This document shows positions 24,967 through 33,720 of a stretch of DNA of 37,066 nucleotides, piece after piece. The position numbers and the translations under genes were made by a program. The notes under the pieces are model-generated. The model was not told the DNA's origin, did no database searches, and saw only the letters and a program-made list of their open reading frames with translations. How positions within the stretch are numbered: position 1 is the first letter of the stretch; each line of letters opens with the position of its first letter. The DNA comes from Sphingomonadales bacterium (GTDB taxonomy: Bacteria > Pseudomonadota > Alphaproteobacteria > Sphingomonadales > Sphingomonadaceae): positions 1-37,066 of the forward strand of contig JAFLDB010000019.1 in assembly GCA_017302615.1 (NCBI GenBank), read 5' to 3'.

Positions 24967-26050
24967 GGTGGGTGGCTTCCCAGGCTTCGCGGGCCGACCA
25001 GTCCTCGGCGCTGCCCTGGACAGTGCAGCCGCGCGCGCCCGGTTCGATGGCGCCGATCACGAAGACCGTTTCGCCCGCCGCTTCAAGGTCGGCCTGAACG
25101 GATGCGGCATCCTCGGCGCTGACCGCCAGGACCATGCCGATCCCGCAGTTGAAGGTGCGGGCCATTTCGGCCGGTTCGATGTTCCCCTGGGCCTGGAGGA
25201 AAGCCATCAGGCGCGGCTGTTCCCACGCGCCGACGTCGATCCGGGCGTGGAGCCCTTCGGGCAGGACGCGCGGCACGTTTTCGAGGAGGCCGCCGCCGGT
25301 GATGTGGGCGAGGGCGTGAATGCGGCCCGAGCGGATCACCGGCAGCAGGCTTTTGACGTAAATCCGGGTCGGCTCGATCAGGTGGTCGATCAGCAGTCGC
25401 TCAGGATCGAACAGGGCGGGGCGGTCCAGCTTCCAGCCCTTGTCCGCCGCCAGCCGCCGGACCAGCGAATAGCCGTTGGAATGAACGCCCGAGGAGGCGA
25501 GGGCGAGGAGGACGTCGCCGCTGGCCACCTTGTCCCCGGTCAGCTGCTCACCGCGTTCCACCGCGCCGACGCAGAAACCGGCGAGGTCATAGTCTCCGGC
25601 GGCATACATCCCCGGCATTTCCGCCGTCTCGCCGCCGATCAGCGCGCAGCCAGCCAGCTTGCAGCCTTCGGCAATCGAGGCGACGACCCGTTCGGCAACG
25701 CCCGTTTCCAGCTTGCCGGTGGCGAAATAGTCGAGGAAGAACAGCGGCTCCGCGCCCTGCACGATCAGGTCGTTGACGCACATCGCGACCAGATCCTGCC
25801 CGATCGTATCGTGCCGGTCATGGTCGATCGCCAGCTTGACCTTGGTGCCGACCCCGTCGTTGGCGGCGACCAGCAGCGGATCCTTGAACCCCGCCGCGCG
25901 CGGATCGAAGAAGCCGCCGAAACCGCCGATTTCCGCATCGGCGCCGGGCCGCGCGGTGGCTTTCACCAGCGGGCCGATCGCCTTGACCAGGGCGTTTCCA
26001 GCCGCGATCGAGACGCCGGCCTGTTCATAGCTGTAGGACTTTTCAGACAT
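24959..26050 (-). CDS. purM: Phosphoribosylformylglycinamidine cyclo-ligase (AIR synthase)
   Basis: The product is 363 residues from the ATG at 26050 ([28 protein letters not shown]). It has the PurM blocks [19 protein letters not shown] (65-74), [34 protein letters not shown] and [15 protein letters not shown]. It makes 5-aminoimidazole ribonucleotide with ATP. It is the first gene of the purM-purN operon and diverges from the gene at 26087 with only 36 bases between starts. The frame extends much further upstream, but that is antisense to the 26087 gene. Confidence 0.96.
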   Translation of the reverse strand: MSEKSYSYEQAGVSIAAGNALVKAIGPLVKATARPGADAEIGGFGGFFDPRAAGFKDPLLVAANDGVGTKVKLAIDHDRHDTIGQDLVAMCVNDLIVQGAEPLFFLDYFATGKLETGVAERVVASIAEGCKLAGCALIGGETAEMPGMYAAGDYDLAGFCVGAVERGEQLTGDKVASGDVLLALASSGVHSNGYSLVRRLAADKGWKLDRPALFDPERLLIDHLIEPTRIYVKSLLPVIRSGRIHALAHITGGGLLENVPRVLPEGLHARIDVGAWEQPRLMAFLQAQGNIEPAEMARTFNCGIGMVLAVSAEDAASVQADLEAAGETVFVIGAIEPGARGCTVQGSAEDWSAREAWEATHLA

Positions 26051-26086
26051 CGTGTGCGCGCCTAGCGCTTTCACGCTTGGATTTCC

Positions 26087-27406
26087 ATGAGTGATTGGGC
26101 AAAAGGCCAGCGGTTTTCCCCGATGGCAGTCGCATCCTCCCTTTCCGCTCTGCGGTCCTGGCGCCCCGGCCCCGCCGCCGCTCTGGCGGGCGGACTGGGA
26201 TTCGCCCTTGTTGCAGCGCTGTTGCTGGTCGGCCCGGCGCGGCTGATCGCACAGATCGAAGGGGACCGCGGGATCATCCCGGTGGCCAGCACCAGCGATA
26301 TCGAAGTGGTGGGGATCGAGGTGAACGCCACCGGCAGCAACGCCGAAGAGGCGCGGCTCAACGGCTGGCAGGAAGCCGCGCGCAAGGCTTGGGCCAAGGC
26401 TGGCGGCCCCGCGATGAGCGACGGGCAGATCCAGTCGATGGTTTCCGCCGTGGTGATCGAGCGGGAACAGATCGGCCCGCGCCGCTATGTCGCGACGGTC
26501 AGCATCGTGTTCGACCGGGCCCGCGCGGGGCAGTACATCGGCGGAAAGGGCACCGGCGGCAAGGCGCACTCCTCGCCGCTGCTGGTAATCCCGGTGCTGC
26601 ATTCCGGCGGGGTCAGCCAGGTGTTTGAAATCAAGGGCCCGTGGCAGCGCGCCTGGGCCGAGTTCCGCGCCGCCGGCAGCCCGATCGACTATGTCCGCGC
26701 CACCGGCGGCGGTGGCGATTCGCTGCTGATCACTGCCGGGCAGCCGGGCCGCCGCAACCGTGCCTGGTGGCGCAACGTGCTCGATCAATACGGCGCGGCA
26801 GACGTGATCATGCCCGAAGCGCGGCTGGAGCGGCAGTGGCCGGGCGGCCCGGTGCGCGGGGTCTTCACGGCCCGCTATGGCCCGGACAACACTTTCCTCG
26901 AAAGCTTTACCCTGACCGCCAATGACGAGGCCGGGGTGCCCAAGATGCTGAACGAGGCGGTGGTGCGCCTTGATGCGATTTATGCCCGGGCGCTGGCCGA
27001 CGGGCGGCTGAAGCCCGATACCACGCTTAACGTGCGCCAGGGCCTCGATCCGGGGCTGGCCGCGCTGATTGCCGCTGCCAATGCGCCGGAAGCGGCACCT
27101 TCTGCCGCGCCAACGGCCACGCCCAGCGCCGCGCCGACCGCAGCCCCGACCGTTGCTCCTCCGGTCGAGACGCGGACCTTTACCGTGCAGTTCGCCTCGC
27201 CCGATGCGGCGGCAGTCGATGCCGCGCTGGGGGCGGTGCGCTCCTCGCCGGGGGTCAAGGGGGCCTCCACCACCAGCCTGGCGATGGGCGGGACATCGGT
27301 GATGCGGGTCACCTATGAAGGGGATCTCGATACCCTGGCCGCAGCGCTGCGTGCACGGGGCTGGCGCGTGACGGTGGGCAACAACGCGCTGTCGATCCGC
27401 CGCTGA
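26087..27406 (+). CDS. Membrane-anchored conserved protein with a C-terminal ferredoxin-like domain
   Basis: The product is 439 residues. An N-terminal membrane anchor (about 27-48) is followed by a DUF2066-like region ([30 protein letters not shown]..., then [19 protein letters not shown]). A Pro/Ala/Thr linker at about 330-360 leads to a C-terminal beta-alpha-beta unit, [31 protein letters not shown]...[19 protein letters not shown]. That last part resembles a heavy-metal-associated fold but has no CxxC motif, so metal binding is doubtful. The stop overlaps the Hda-like start (TGATG), indicating cotranscription. The molecular role is unknown. A second ATG at 26123 is an alternative start. 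Confidence 0.8.
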   Translation: MSDWAKGQRFSPMAVASSLSALRSWRPGPAAALAGGLGFALVAALLLVGPARLIAQIEGDRGIIPVASTSDIEVVGIEVNATGSNAEEARLNGWQEAARKAWAKAGGPAMSDGQIQSMVSAVVIEREQIGPRRYVATVSIVFDRARAGQYIGGKGTGGKAHSSPLLVIPVLHSGGVSQVFEIKGPWQRAWAEFRAAGSPIDYVRATGGGGDSLLITAGQPGRRNRAWWRNVLDQYGAADVIMPEARLERQWPGGPVRGVFTARYGPDNTFLESFTLTANDEAGVPKMLNEAVVRLDAIYARALADGRLKPDTTLNVRQGLDPGLAALIAAANAPEAAPSAAPTATPSAAPTAAPTVAPPVETRTFTVQFASPDAAAVDAALGAVRSSPGVKGASTTSLAMGGTSVMRVTYEGDLDTLAAALRARGWRVTVGNNALSIRR

Positions 27407-28020
27407 TGAGCCAGATTGCGCTGCCCTTGCAGGCGGGGGGGTCGGCCCCCGGTCGGATCGTGGTCGGCACCGCCAACCGCGCCGCGCTGGAAGCCATGGC
27501 ATTGGCCGGCACCTGGCCGTTCCGCACCGCGATCCTGTTCGGCCCGCCGCGCTCGGGCAAGTCGCTGATCGCGCGCTGGTTTGCTGAAAGCGGGGCGGGC
27601 GAGGCGATCGACGATGCCCCGGCGATGGACGAGACCGAGCTGTTCCACCGCTGGAACCGCGCGCAGGAAAGCGGCACGCCGCTGCTGCTGACCGCAACCG
27701 GCGGGGAGGGGGAGTGGCAGATCGCCCTGCCGGACCTGGCCTCGCGCCTCGGAGCGGCGCTGCATCTGGAAATCGGCGCGCCGGACGAGGACATGTTGGC
27801 CGAACTGATCCTGCTCAACGCCGAGCAGCGCGGCCTGGTGCTGGGGCCCGATGCGGCGGCCTATCTTGTCCCGCGGATGGAGCGTTCCCATATCGCGGCA
27901 GAGCGGCTGGCGGCGGAAATCGACCGCATCAGCCTTGAACGCAAGGCGCCGCCCACGCTGGGGATCTGGCGGGAAGCGCTGGAATCGCTCTACGGCCCGA
28001 ACGAGCCGCGCTTGCTTTGA
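27406..28020 (+). CDS. hdaA: Hda/DnaA-like AAA+ regulatory ATPase
   Basis: A 204-residue DnaA-family ATPase lacking the DnaA DNA-binding domain. The N-terminus [10 protein letters not shown] carries a clamp-binding motif (QIALPL), Walker A is GPPRSGKS at 46-53, and the sensor/lid region follows ([32 protein letters not shown]). In E. coli and Caulobacter, Hda/HdaA works with the DNA-loaded clamp to hydrolyse ATP on DnaA and limit re-initiation. Its position close to purM matches the hda-purM neighbourhood seen in other proteobacteria. It overlaps the upstream gene by one base. Confidence 0.87.
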   Translation: MSQIALPLQAGGSAPGRIVVGTANRAALEAMALAGTWPFRTAILFGPPRSGKSLIARWFAESGAGEAIDDAPAMDETELFHRWNRAQESGTPLLLTATGGEGEWQIALPDLASRLGAALHLEIGAPDEDMLAELILLNAEQRGLVLGPDAAAYLVPRMERSHIAAERLAAEIDRISLERKAPPTLGIWREALESLYGPNEPRLL

Positions 28021-28049
28021 GGCCCCGTTTGGGGGACAAGGGGGGAACG

Positions 28050-28766
28050 ATGTTCCAGGAACTGACCCGCTATCTAGACTCGGTGGTCGCGCGCGATCCC
28101 AGCCCGCGTTCGCGCTGGGAAGTGTTGCTGTACCCGGGCGTCTGGGCGCTGGGCCTGCACCGCGTGGCCCACTGGCTGTTTGAGGCGGAGCTGTTCTTCC
28201 TCGCCCGGCTGGTGAACACCTTCAGCCGGTTCATGACCGCGATCGACATCCATCCCGGCGCAAAGATCGGGCGCAATTTCTTCATCGACCACGGCTTTGT
28301 AGTCATCGGTGAAACGGCCGAGATCGGCGATGATGTCACGATGTACCAGGGCAGCACGCTGGGCGGGACCAACCCGACCAACGGCGTTGGCGGCAAACGC
28401 CACCCGACCATCGGCGACGGCGTGATCGTCAGCCTGGGCGCGGCGATCCTTGGGCCGATCCATGTCGGTGCCGGGGCGCGGGTGGGGGCCAATGCGGTGG
28501 TGACCAAGGACGTACCCGAAGGCGCGACCATGGTCGGGATCCCGGCCAAGCCGACGCTGGTTGAGGTCAAGCCCGAGACGCAGAGCTTCGTGCCCTATGG
28601 CACGCCTTGCACGGAACGGTTCGATCCGGCCAGCCAGAAGCTGGAACTGCTGCAATGCGAAGTGCAGGTCCTGCAAAAGCGCCTGGCCGAGCTGATGGAA
28701 GAGCGTGACGCTGCCGCTGCCGCCAAGCAGGCCGCGGCCCGCAAGCGCAAGGCCAAGTCGGCTTGA
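28050..28766 (+). CDS. cysE: Serine O-acetyltransferase
   Basis: A 238-residue CysE, shorter at the N-terminus than E. coli CysE (273), a form common in alphaproteobacteria. The left-handed beta-helix of hexapeptide repeats includes IDIHPGAKIGRNFFIDHGFVVIGETAEIGDD, with Asp66 and His81 at the catalytic positions, then QGSTLGGT, GKRHPTIGDGVIV and GANAVVTKDVPEGATMVGIPAK. It acetylates serine with acetyl-CoA for cysteine synthesis. The tail from about 190 (LELLQCEVQVLQKRLAELMEE, then a Lys/Ala/Arg-rich end) is a predicted coiled coil. The ATG at 28050 follows GGGGGAA. Confidence 0.95.
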   Translation: MFQELTRYLDSVVARDPSPRSRWEVLLYPGVWALGLHRVAHWLFEAELFFLARLVNTFSRFMTAIDIHPGAKIGRNFFIDHGFVVIGETAEIGDDVTMYQGSTLGGTNPTNGVGGKRHPTIGDGVIVSLGAAILGPIHVGAGARVGANAVVTKDVPEGATMVGIPAKPTLVEVKPETQSFVPYGTPCTERFDPASQKLELLQCEVQVLQKRLAELMEERDAAAAAKQAAARKRKAKSA

Positions 28767-29110
28767 GCGCAACCGTAACGCCCTTTCCCCTCCACGCGGC
28801 ACGGCCCGCTCAGGTCGGGTTCGAACGGGAAGAATTGCAGCGCATCCTCGATCTTTACGGACGGATGGTCGCGGCCGGGCTGTGGCGCGACTACGCTATG
28901 GATTTCGGCAAGGACGCGGCCAGCTTCTGCGGCTTTCGCCGTGCGGCCGAGCGGCCCGAGGCGCGGATCGAGAAGCGCCCGGCACTGCGCGCCAAGCAGG
29001 GCATGTGGACGCTATATGGCGAAGGCGGCCAGGTGCTGAAGCGCGGGCACGAATTGCCCGGCGTGCTGGCTCCGATGGAGCGCCGGCTGATGAAAGCAGT
29101 CGAGAGCTAG
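28763..29110 (+). CDS. DUF2794 family protein
   Basis: A 115-residue protein starting at TTG within the cysE stop region (TTGA, 4-base overlap). The block ELQRILDLYGRMVAAGLWRDYAMDFGKDAASFCGFRRAAERPEARIEKRPALR is characteristic of DUF2794, a small alphaproteobacterial family of unknown function. It is probably translationally coupled to cysE. Its TAG stop at 29108-29110 overlaps the stop of the convergent membrane-protein gene. Confidence 0.85.
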   Translation: MSATVTPFPLHAARPAQVGFEREELQRILDLYGRMVAAGLWRDYAMDFGKDAASFCGFRRAAERPEARIEKRPALRAKQGMWTLYGEGGQVLKRGHELPGVLAPMERRLMKAVES

Positions 29111-29505
29111 CCGGGTCTGTTGCCGCGCAGGAATGCGGCGGTGATGATCGTGGGAATGATCAGGCCCTTGAGGTAGGACAAGGGGTGTCGGCCGATCGTG
29201 AAATCGACCGGCACGCCTCCGAAATGCGCCCAGTAATGGGTCGCAATCAACCCGCCGATGCCGAGCCACATCGTCCACAACGCGATGCGCTTGCCCAGCA
29301 CAACGCCGGTCAGGCTGGCAATGATGCCGAGCCGCAATCCGCCCTGGATGGCGTTGTAGGCCGGATCGCTGCTGAGCCCCCGGCCGGTGCCGAGATCGTA
29401 GAGCATCGTCACATGGTAGAACACCAGCAGGCCCGAAAGCACGAGGATGATCAGTTGCGTCGGCCGCAGCATGGACCGTGCGCTGGCAAAAAGCTGTTCG
29501 GTCAT
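29107..29505 (-). CDS. Small integral membrane protein, unknown function
   Basis: The product is 132 residues from the ATG at 29505 (MTEQLFASARSMLRPTQLIILVLSGLLVFYHVTMLYDLG). Four hydrophobic helices are apparent (about 17-33, 55-73, 76-93, 111-124). The sequence GLRLGIIASLTGVVLGKRIALWTMWLGIGGLIATHYWAHFGG shows no recognisable family. The frame continues upstream to 29607 through a palindromic repeat, but no signal supports that extension. It lies downstream of the DUF2157 gene on the same strand and may be cotranscribed with it across the hairpin at 29539-29573. Confidence 0.75.
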   Translation of the reverse strand: MTEQLFASARSMLRPTQLIILVLSGLLVFYHVTMLYDLGTGRGLSSDPAYNAIQGGLRLGIIASLTGVVLGKRIALWTMWLGIGGLIATHYWAHFGGVPVDFTIGRHPLSYLKGLIIPTIITAAFLRGNRPG

Positions 29506-29538
29506 CGCCGCGGCACCCTGGTTCGCCTGAACGGTATA

Positions 29539-29573
29539 GGATGGGAACAGGACGCTTCGTCCTGTTCCCATCC
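29539..29573. repeat. 16-bp-stem hairpin between two membrane-protein genes
   Basis: GGATGGGAACAGGACG (29539-29554) and CGTCCTGTTCCCATCC (29558-29573) are perfect reverse complements with a three-base CTT loop. It lies between two leftward genes (stop of 29585, start at 29505). There is no clear T-run on the minus strand. It may be a processing/stability hairpin, an attenuator or a small REP-like repeat. Confidence 0.8.
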
Positions 29574-29584
29574 CAAGTGCTGGA

Positions 29585-30637
29585 TTATGCGGCGAGCAAG
29601 GCCCCACCCGGCAGGCGGCTTTGCATCGTGCCGGGCAGCTTGCTGACCACCGCGCTGCGGATCGGGCTCCAGAAGGCCGAGAGGGCCAGCAAGGCCGAAC
29701 CGATCAGCAGGCCGGTGACCGCCACGTTCAGTTCCACCACCCCGAAATCGCGGAACAGCCAGGTCATGGCAATCAGCACATAGGCCAGTGCCGATACCAG
29801 CAGTGCGCGCCGGTCTACCGCCAGGGCCACCAGCCCCATCAGCACATAGACCACCAGCACGCCGAGCGCGGCCAGCAGGCCGATATTCTCGCCCTCGGTC
29901 ACGCCCAGCCAGTGAAACAGCGGGTGGGCGATCATCGGCGCGGCCAGCAGGTGCAGCCAGAAGGCGACATCGCTGCGCCGGGTTTCGCGGGCCGGGTCGC
30001 TCATGTCCCAGCGCATGGCGAGGGCAAAGACTCCGAGGCCTGCCACCAGCACCAGCGGCAGGAGATAGGGTTCGGGGTCGAGATCGCGGTTGATCGCCAT
30101 CAGGCCCGAGACGGCCAGCGCGATCAGCGTGACGGCCAGTGCCCCGGCTCCGGCCGCGACCGTGATCGGGACCATGAAACGGCGCCAGTGCAGCCAGGCC
30201 GCGGCAGCTGCCAGCAGGCCGATGCCGGAGCCGATCAGGGCATTTGTTGCCTGCGACCAGTTCAGTTCGGCCTCGGCGATGATGTTGATCGGGATCGACG
30301 CCACGCCGCCGACAAAGGCCAGCAGCAACACGATCGAGGGCAGGGCCATGCGGCGCTTGGCGGTGAAGAATTCCGCCAGACCCCAGGCGGAGCCGGCGAT
30401 CAGCAGACCGGCTATGCCGGGCGCGATTGCATCGCCGATCCCGCCGGCGGCCACCAGCAGCAGCACGGCGGCGATGGTGACGAAGATGTCGTTGAAGCCG
30501 GTGATCAGGCGGAAATGTTCTTCATCGGCGCTGGGCGCACTGCGCAGGCCGCTGGCATGGGCGCGCAGCGCCTCTGCCGCTTCGTGGCTGATGGCGCCTG
30601 CGGCCACCGCCGATTGCAGGTCTTGTTCGGAATACAT
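29585..30637 (-). CDS. DUF2157-like multi-spanning membrane protein
   Basis: A 350-residue protein. A short N-terminal soluble part (MYSEQDLQSAVAAGAISHEAAEALRAHA) resembles the start of DUF2157 proteins and is followed by eight or more membrane helices, including IFVTIAAVLLLVAAGGIG, SIVLLLAFVGGVASIPIN, IGLLAALGVLVVYVLMGLVAL and LNVAVTGLLIGSALLALSAFW. The function is unknown; an inner-membrane location is clear. The ATG follows a strong GGGGAGGAT. No partner is evident except the small membrane protein downstream. Confidence 0.8.
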   Translation of the reverse strand: MYSEQDLQSAVAAGAISHEAAEALRAHASGLRSAPSADEEHFRLITGFNDIFVTIAAVLLLVAAGGIGDAIAPGIAGLLIAGSAWGLAEFFTAKRRMALPSIVLLLAFVGGVASIPINIIAEAELNWSQATNALIGSGIGLLAAAAAWLHWRRFMVPITVAAGAGALAVTLIALAVSGLMAINRDLDPEPYLLPLVLVAGLGVFALAMRWDMSDPARETRRSDVAFWLHLLAAPMIAHPLFHWLGVTEGENIGLLAALGVLVVYVLMGLVALAVDRRALLVSALAYVLIAMTWLFRDFGVVELNVAVTGLLIGSALLALSAFWSPIRSAVVSKLPGTMQSRLPGGALLAA

Positions 30638-30744
30638 CGGTTATCCTCCCCTAAGGAATGGGCAGGGGATGCCCGATGTGTATTAGTGTGTCAATACAGC
30701 GATGCGATTGGAGCGGGTGGGTGTGCCGCCTCATCGGGCACCCT

Positions 30745-30827
30745 ACCCTTGTCATCCCCGCGTAGGCGGGGATCCATGGTCTGATCTTGCGCCATGGATC
30801 CCCGCCTGCGCGGGGATGACAAAGGTA
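30745..30827. repeat. Nested inverted repeat, REP-like element
   Basis: Two arms, TACCCTTGTCATCCCC...GATCCATGG (about 30744-30778) and CCATGGATCCCC...GGGGATGACAAAGGTA (about 30792-30827), are near-perfect reverse complements. Each arm also folds on its own (CCCCGC/GCGGGG around a short loop). Such GTCATCCCCGC palindromes are widely dispersed in proteobacterial genomes. Confidence 0.85.
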
Positions 30828-30892
30828 GGGGTAGGCGTGCCAAGGCGGAGGGCAGCGCAGCCTCGACCGGTAAACGACTGGCCCCGAAACGA

Positions 30893-30920
30893 CGAAAGCG
30901 GACCCGCAGGCCCGCTTTCG
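30893..30920 (-). terminator. Terminator hairpin after the SDR gene
   Basis: On the minus strand CGAAAGCGGGCC and GGGTCCGCTTTCG form a stem of about 12 bp (one G-T pair) with a four-base loop, followed by TCGTTTCGG. It lies 46 bases past the stop at 30967. The T-run is weak. Confidence 0.65.
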
Positions 30921-30966
30921 CGACAGGTTTCGACAGCGATCCGGTGTGAACCGAAACGCTGCCGGA

Positions 30967-31881
30967 TCAGCCCAGACCGCCGATCTTGGCCAGCGCGGCC
31001 ATCACCACCTGGCTCTGTTCGCCGCCCGACTGGGGGACGATTTCGCCGGTGCGGTCGATGATCTGGTCCCACACGGCGGCAATGCCTTCGGGGGTGCGTT
31101 CATCGGCCGGCAGGGCCACGCCCGGGGTCAGGGTGATGTAGGCCGCGTGATAGGCACCTGCGCCAGCGCCGCAGATCATGTTGGTCGGCGCATCGTCGCT
31201 GACCAGGTAGAGCGCCATCGGCGCGACGTTCTCCGGCTTCAGCGCATTGAACAGCGCTTCGGGCATGCCGAGGTCTTCGGTCATGCGGGTGCCGGCCACC
31301 GGGGCCAGGGTGTTGACCCGCACGTTGTACTTTGCGCCTTCCAGCGCCAGCGTCTTGGTGAACCCGGCCAGACCCAGCTTGGCCGCGCCGTAGTTGGCCT
31401 GGCCGAAGTTGCCATAGAGGCCGGTGCTGCTGGCGGTGTTGAGGATGCGGCCATAGGCCTGCTCGCGCATGATGTCCCACACCGCCTTGGTGCAGTTGGC
31501 GCTGCCGTTGAGGTGAACATCGACGACCAGCTTCCAGTCGGCCATGTCCATCTTGGCAAAGCTCTTGTCGCGCAGGATCCCGGCGTTGTTGATCAGGATG
31601 TGGACGCCGCCCCACTTTTCCTTGGCCTTGGCGACCATTTCGACCATCTGCTCGTATTCGGTGACCGAGCCGCCGTTCGACATGGCTTCGCCGCCCATGG
31701 CCTCGATTTCCTCAACCACCTTGAGCGCGGCATCGGAATGGCCGGTGCCATCGCGGCTGCCGCCCAGGTCGTTGACGACCACCTTGGCCCCGCGCTTGGC
31801 GAGTTCGAGAGCATAGGCGCGGCCCAGGCCGCCACCGGCGCCGGTAACAATCGCGACGCGGTCCTTGAAAGAAATGGTCAT
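30967..31881 (-). CDS. SDR dehydrogenase, multifunctional-enzyme (MFE-2) type
   Basis: The product is 304 residues, longer than classical SDRs. It has TGAGGGLG at 13-20, NDLGGSRDGTGHSD after the second strand (the pattern of peroxisomal-type 3-hydroxyacyl-CoA dehydrogenases), NNAG at 98-101, Ser151/152 (NTASS) and catalytic Tyr164 and Lys168 (YGAAK). The C-terminal extension (ITLTPGVALPADERTPEGIAAVWDQI) also fits that subgroup. A role in fatty-acid or steroid 3-hydroxyacyl-CoA oxidation is likely by family, but the substrate is not certain. The start is the ATG at 31881; the upstream in-frame ATG at 31938 has no family sequence. It is divergent from the porin gene. Confidence 0.9.
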   Translation of the reverse strand: MTISFKDRVAIVTGAGGGLGRAYALELAKRGAKVVVNDLGGSRDGTGHSDAALKVVEEIEAMGGEAMSNGGSVTEYEQMVEMVAKAKEKWGGVHILINNAGILRDKSFAKMDMADWKLVVDVHLNGSANCTKAVWDIMREQAYGRILNTASSTGLYGNFGQANYGAAKLGLAGFTKTLALEGAKYNVRVNTLAPVAGTRMTEDLGMPEALFNALKPENVAPMALYLVSDDAPTNMICGAGAGAYHAAYITLTPGVALPADERTPEGIAAVWDQIIDRTGEIVPQSGGEQSQVVMAALAKIGGLG

Positions 31882-32004
31882 TGGCACATCTCCATAGTGT
31901 CTGGTGATCCCGCTGGGGAAGCGGCGCGTCACTGGCACGAACGCGAGGGGCTTTCAACCGCGCTGAAAGGGCAGGGCGGTGCCGTAAGGGAAGGGGGACA
32001 GGGA

Positions 32005-32022
32005 TTGTCAAATAAATGTCAT
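32005..32022 (+). promoter_or_regulatory. Pho-box-like site upstream of the porin gene
   Basis: TTGTCAAATAAATGTCAT matches the PhoB box layout of two 7-base half-sites (TTGTCAA and ATGTCAT, consensus CTGTCAT) separated by an A/T-rich tetranucleotide (ATAA). It ends 42 bases before the porin ATG and suits activation of a phosphate-selective porin. A possible -10, CCTAGA, starts at 32031. The site is a sequence match only. Confidence 0.6.
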
Positions 32023-32064
32023 AAGCCTGACCTAGAGCGGTCTGCGAATCGAAACAAAATCGTC

Positions 32065-33720
32065 ATGAAGGGCTCTGCCGTGAATCGCACTTTCCAAGCT
32101 TCCATTGTTGCGGTGGCCCTGTCTGCCGGCTGGATTACCCCGGCCCATGCCAGCGCCGCCAAGCAGCCGAGCGTCCAGCAGCAATTCGCCGAGATGCAGG
32201 CGCGGCTCGACAAGCTGGACCGCCGGGTCGACACGCTGGAAGGGGAACTGGACAAGGAACGCGCCCGCGCCGATGCGGCCGAGGCCCGCGCCCAGAAGGC
32301 CGAAGCCGAAGCCGCCGCCGCCCGCGCCGAACTGGCCAAGGCTCCGCCGCCGGCTCCGGCTCCGTCGGTGAGCGCCAAGCCTGCGACCGAGATTGCCTGG
32401 AAGGGCGCACCGGAACTGTCCACCAAGGACGGCTGGAGCTTCAAGCCGCGCGGGCGGATCCATCTGGATGCCGGCTCGGTTTCCACGCCCGGCGCGCTGA
32501 GCAATCCCAACCTGGGCGGCAACCTTCGCGTCCGCCGTGCCCGCCTTGGCGCGGAAGGGACCATGCCGGGCGGGATCGGGTACAAGCTGGAAATGGACTT
32601 TGCCAATTCGGCAGTGAGCCTGGCCGATGCCTTCCTGTCCTATTCCCCCGGCAATGCCCCGGTGATCGTCCGGATCGGCAACTTCGAAACGCTCAACGGG
32701 CTGGAACAGGTGACCAGCTCCAACAACAATTCCTATCTTGAGCGGGCATCCTTCGGTGATGCCTTCCTCAACAGCCGCCGCCTGGGCGCGGCCGTGGCGT
32801 TCAAGAACAAGTCCGGCACCGTGCGGGCCGAAGTGGGCGTGTTCGCGGGTCATTCGCTGGACAGCAGCCTCGACAACGATGGCTGGATCGGCGCGGCGCG
32901 GCTGGTGCTTGCTCCGCAGGCGCTGGGCGGACAGCTGCATTTCGGGGTCAATTATCAGTACCGCGATTTCGCCTCGAACATTTCGGGTGGCACTTCGACC
33001 GGCGCCAACATGCCTTCGGTCAATCAGCTGGGCCGCTATCGCGCCCGGCCGAACAGCCAACTGACCGACGTGCGGTTCGTCGATACTGGCAACTTTGCCG
33101 CCAGGGGCGACAGCGTGCTGGGCGTGGAAGGCGCGGCGATCTTCCCCGGCCTTTACCTCGCCGGTGAAGCGCAGTGGGTAAAGACCCGCAGCTATCGCCC
33201 CGGCGATCTGGCCAGCGGCGCCGATGTTTTCAGCGGCGGCAACAGCGCGGTGGTGACTTTCACCAACCCCGGCTTTTTCGGGATGTACGGTGAGGTCGGC
33301 TATTTCCTTACCGGTGAAACCCGCGGCTACAAGCGCGGCGATGGCACCTGGGCGCGGACCAAGGTCAACAATCCGTGGAGCAAGGGCGGTCTTGGCGCGA
33401 TCCAGCTTTCGGCGCGGTATGAATACCTTGACCTCGACGATGATGCGCTGATCGCCGGGCCGACCAACAATTTCACCACCGGCACCTCGTCGCTGGCCAG
33501 CCTCAACACCCGGCTGGGCCGGGGCGGGACCCAGTCAAGCTACCTGATCGGGCTCAACTGGTATGCCAGCGACTATGTCCGCCTGATGCTCAACTATGGC
33601 CGGATCGAAGTGCGCGGCGGGCCGCTGGCTGGGACGGTCGATCCGCTTTCGGCCGATCCGGTCAACCAGCGCGAATATGGCGTCAACGTGCTGCAGACGC
33701 GCCTGCAGTTTGAATTCTAA
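32065..33720 (+). CDS. Porin O/P family outer-membrane channel (phosphate-selective type)
   Basis: The product is 551 residues from the ATG at 32065; a GTG at 32080 (VNRTFQASI) is an alternative. The signal peptide ends near AHASA (about 24). A coiled coil follows (QQQFAEMQARLDKLDRRVDTLEGELDKERARADAAEARAQ, about 34-80) that may form a periplasmic stalk, then a Pro/Ala linker. The beta-barrel of the OprO/OprP family starts KDGWSFKPRGRIHLDAGSV and includes GNLRVRRARLGAEG, GYKLEMDFANSAVSLADAFLSY and GLEQVTSSNNNSYLERASF. The C-terminal Phe (RLQFEF) is typical for BAM substrates. A Pho-box-like site precedes it. Its stop overlaps that of gph. Confidence 0.88.
   Translation: MKGSAVNRTFQASIVAVALSAGWITPAHASAAKQPSVQQQFAEMQARLDKLDRRVDTLEGELDKERARADAAEARAQKAEAEAAAARAELAKAPPPAPAPSVSAKPATEIAWKGAPELSTKDGWSFKPRGRIHLDAGSVSTPGALSNPNLGGNLRVRRARLGAEGTMPGGIGYKLEMDFANSAVSLADAFLSYSPGNAPVIVRIGNFETLNGLEQVTSSNNNSYLERASFGDAFLNSRRLGAAVAFKNKSGTVRAEVGVFAGHSLDSSLDNDGWIGAARLVLAPQALGGQLHFGVNYQYRDFASNISGGTSTGANMPSVNQLGRYRARPNSQLTDVRFVDTGNFAARGDSVLGVEGAAIFPGLYLAGEAQWVKTRSYRPGDLASGADVFSGGNSAVVTFTNPGFFGMYGEVGYFLTGETRGYKRGDGTWARTKVNNPWSKGGLGAIQLSARYEYLDLDDDALIAGPTNNFTTGTSSLASLNTRLGRGGTQSSYLIGLNWYASDYVRLMLNYGRIEVRGGPLAGTVDPLSADPVNQREYGVNVLQTRLQFEF

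Larger units (their letters stand above)
30638..30966. other. Intergenic region holding a REP-like element and a terminator
   Basis: No gene is supported in these 329 bases. The stretch contains the promoter side of the DUF2157 gene, a nested inverted repeat (30745-30827) and the SDR terminator (30893-30920), listed separately. Confidence 0.7.

Noticed and set aside
26087..27406. Metal-binding role for the C-terminal HMA-like domain
   Set aside because: The metal-ligand CxxC is absent, so only the fold-like pattern remains. The function was left open.
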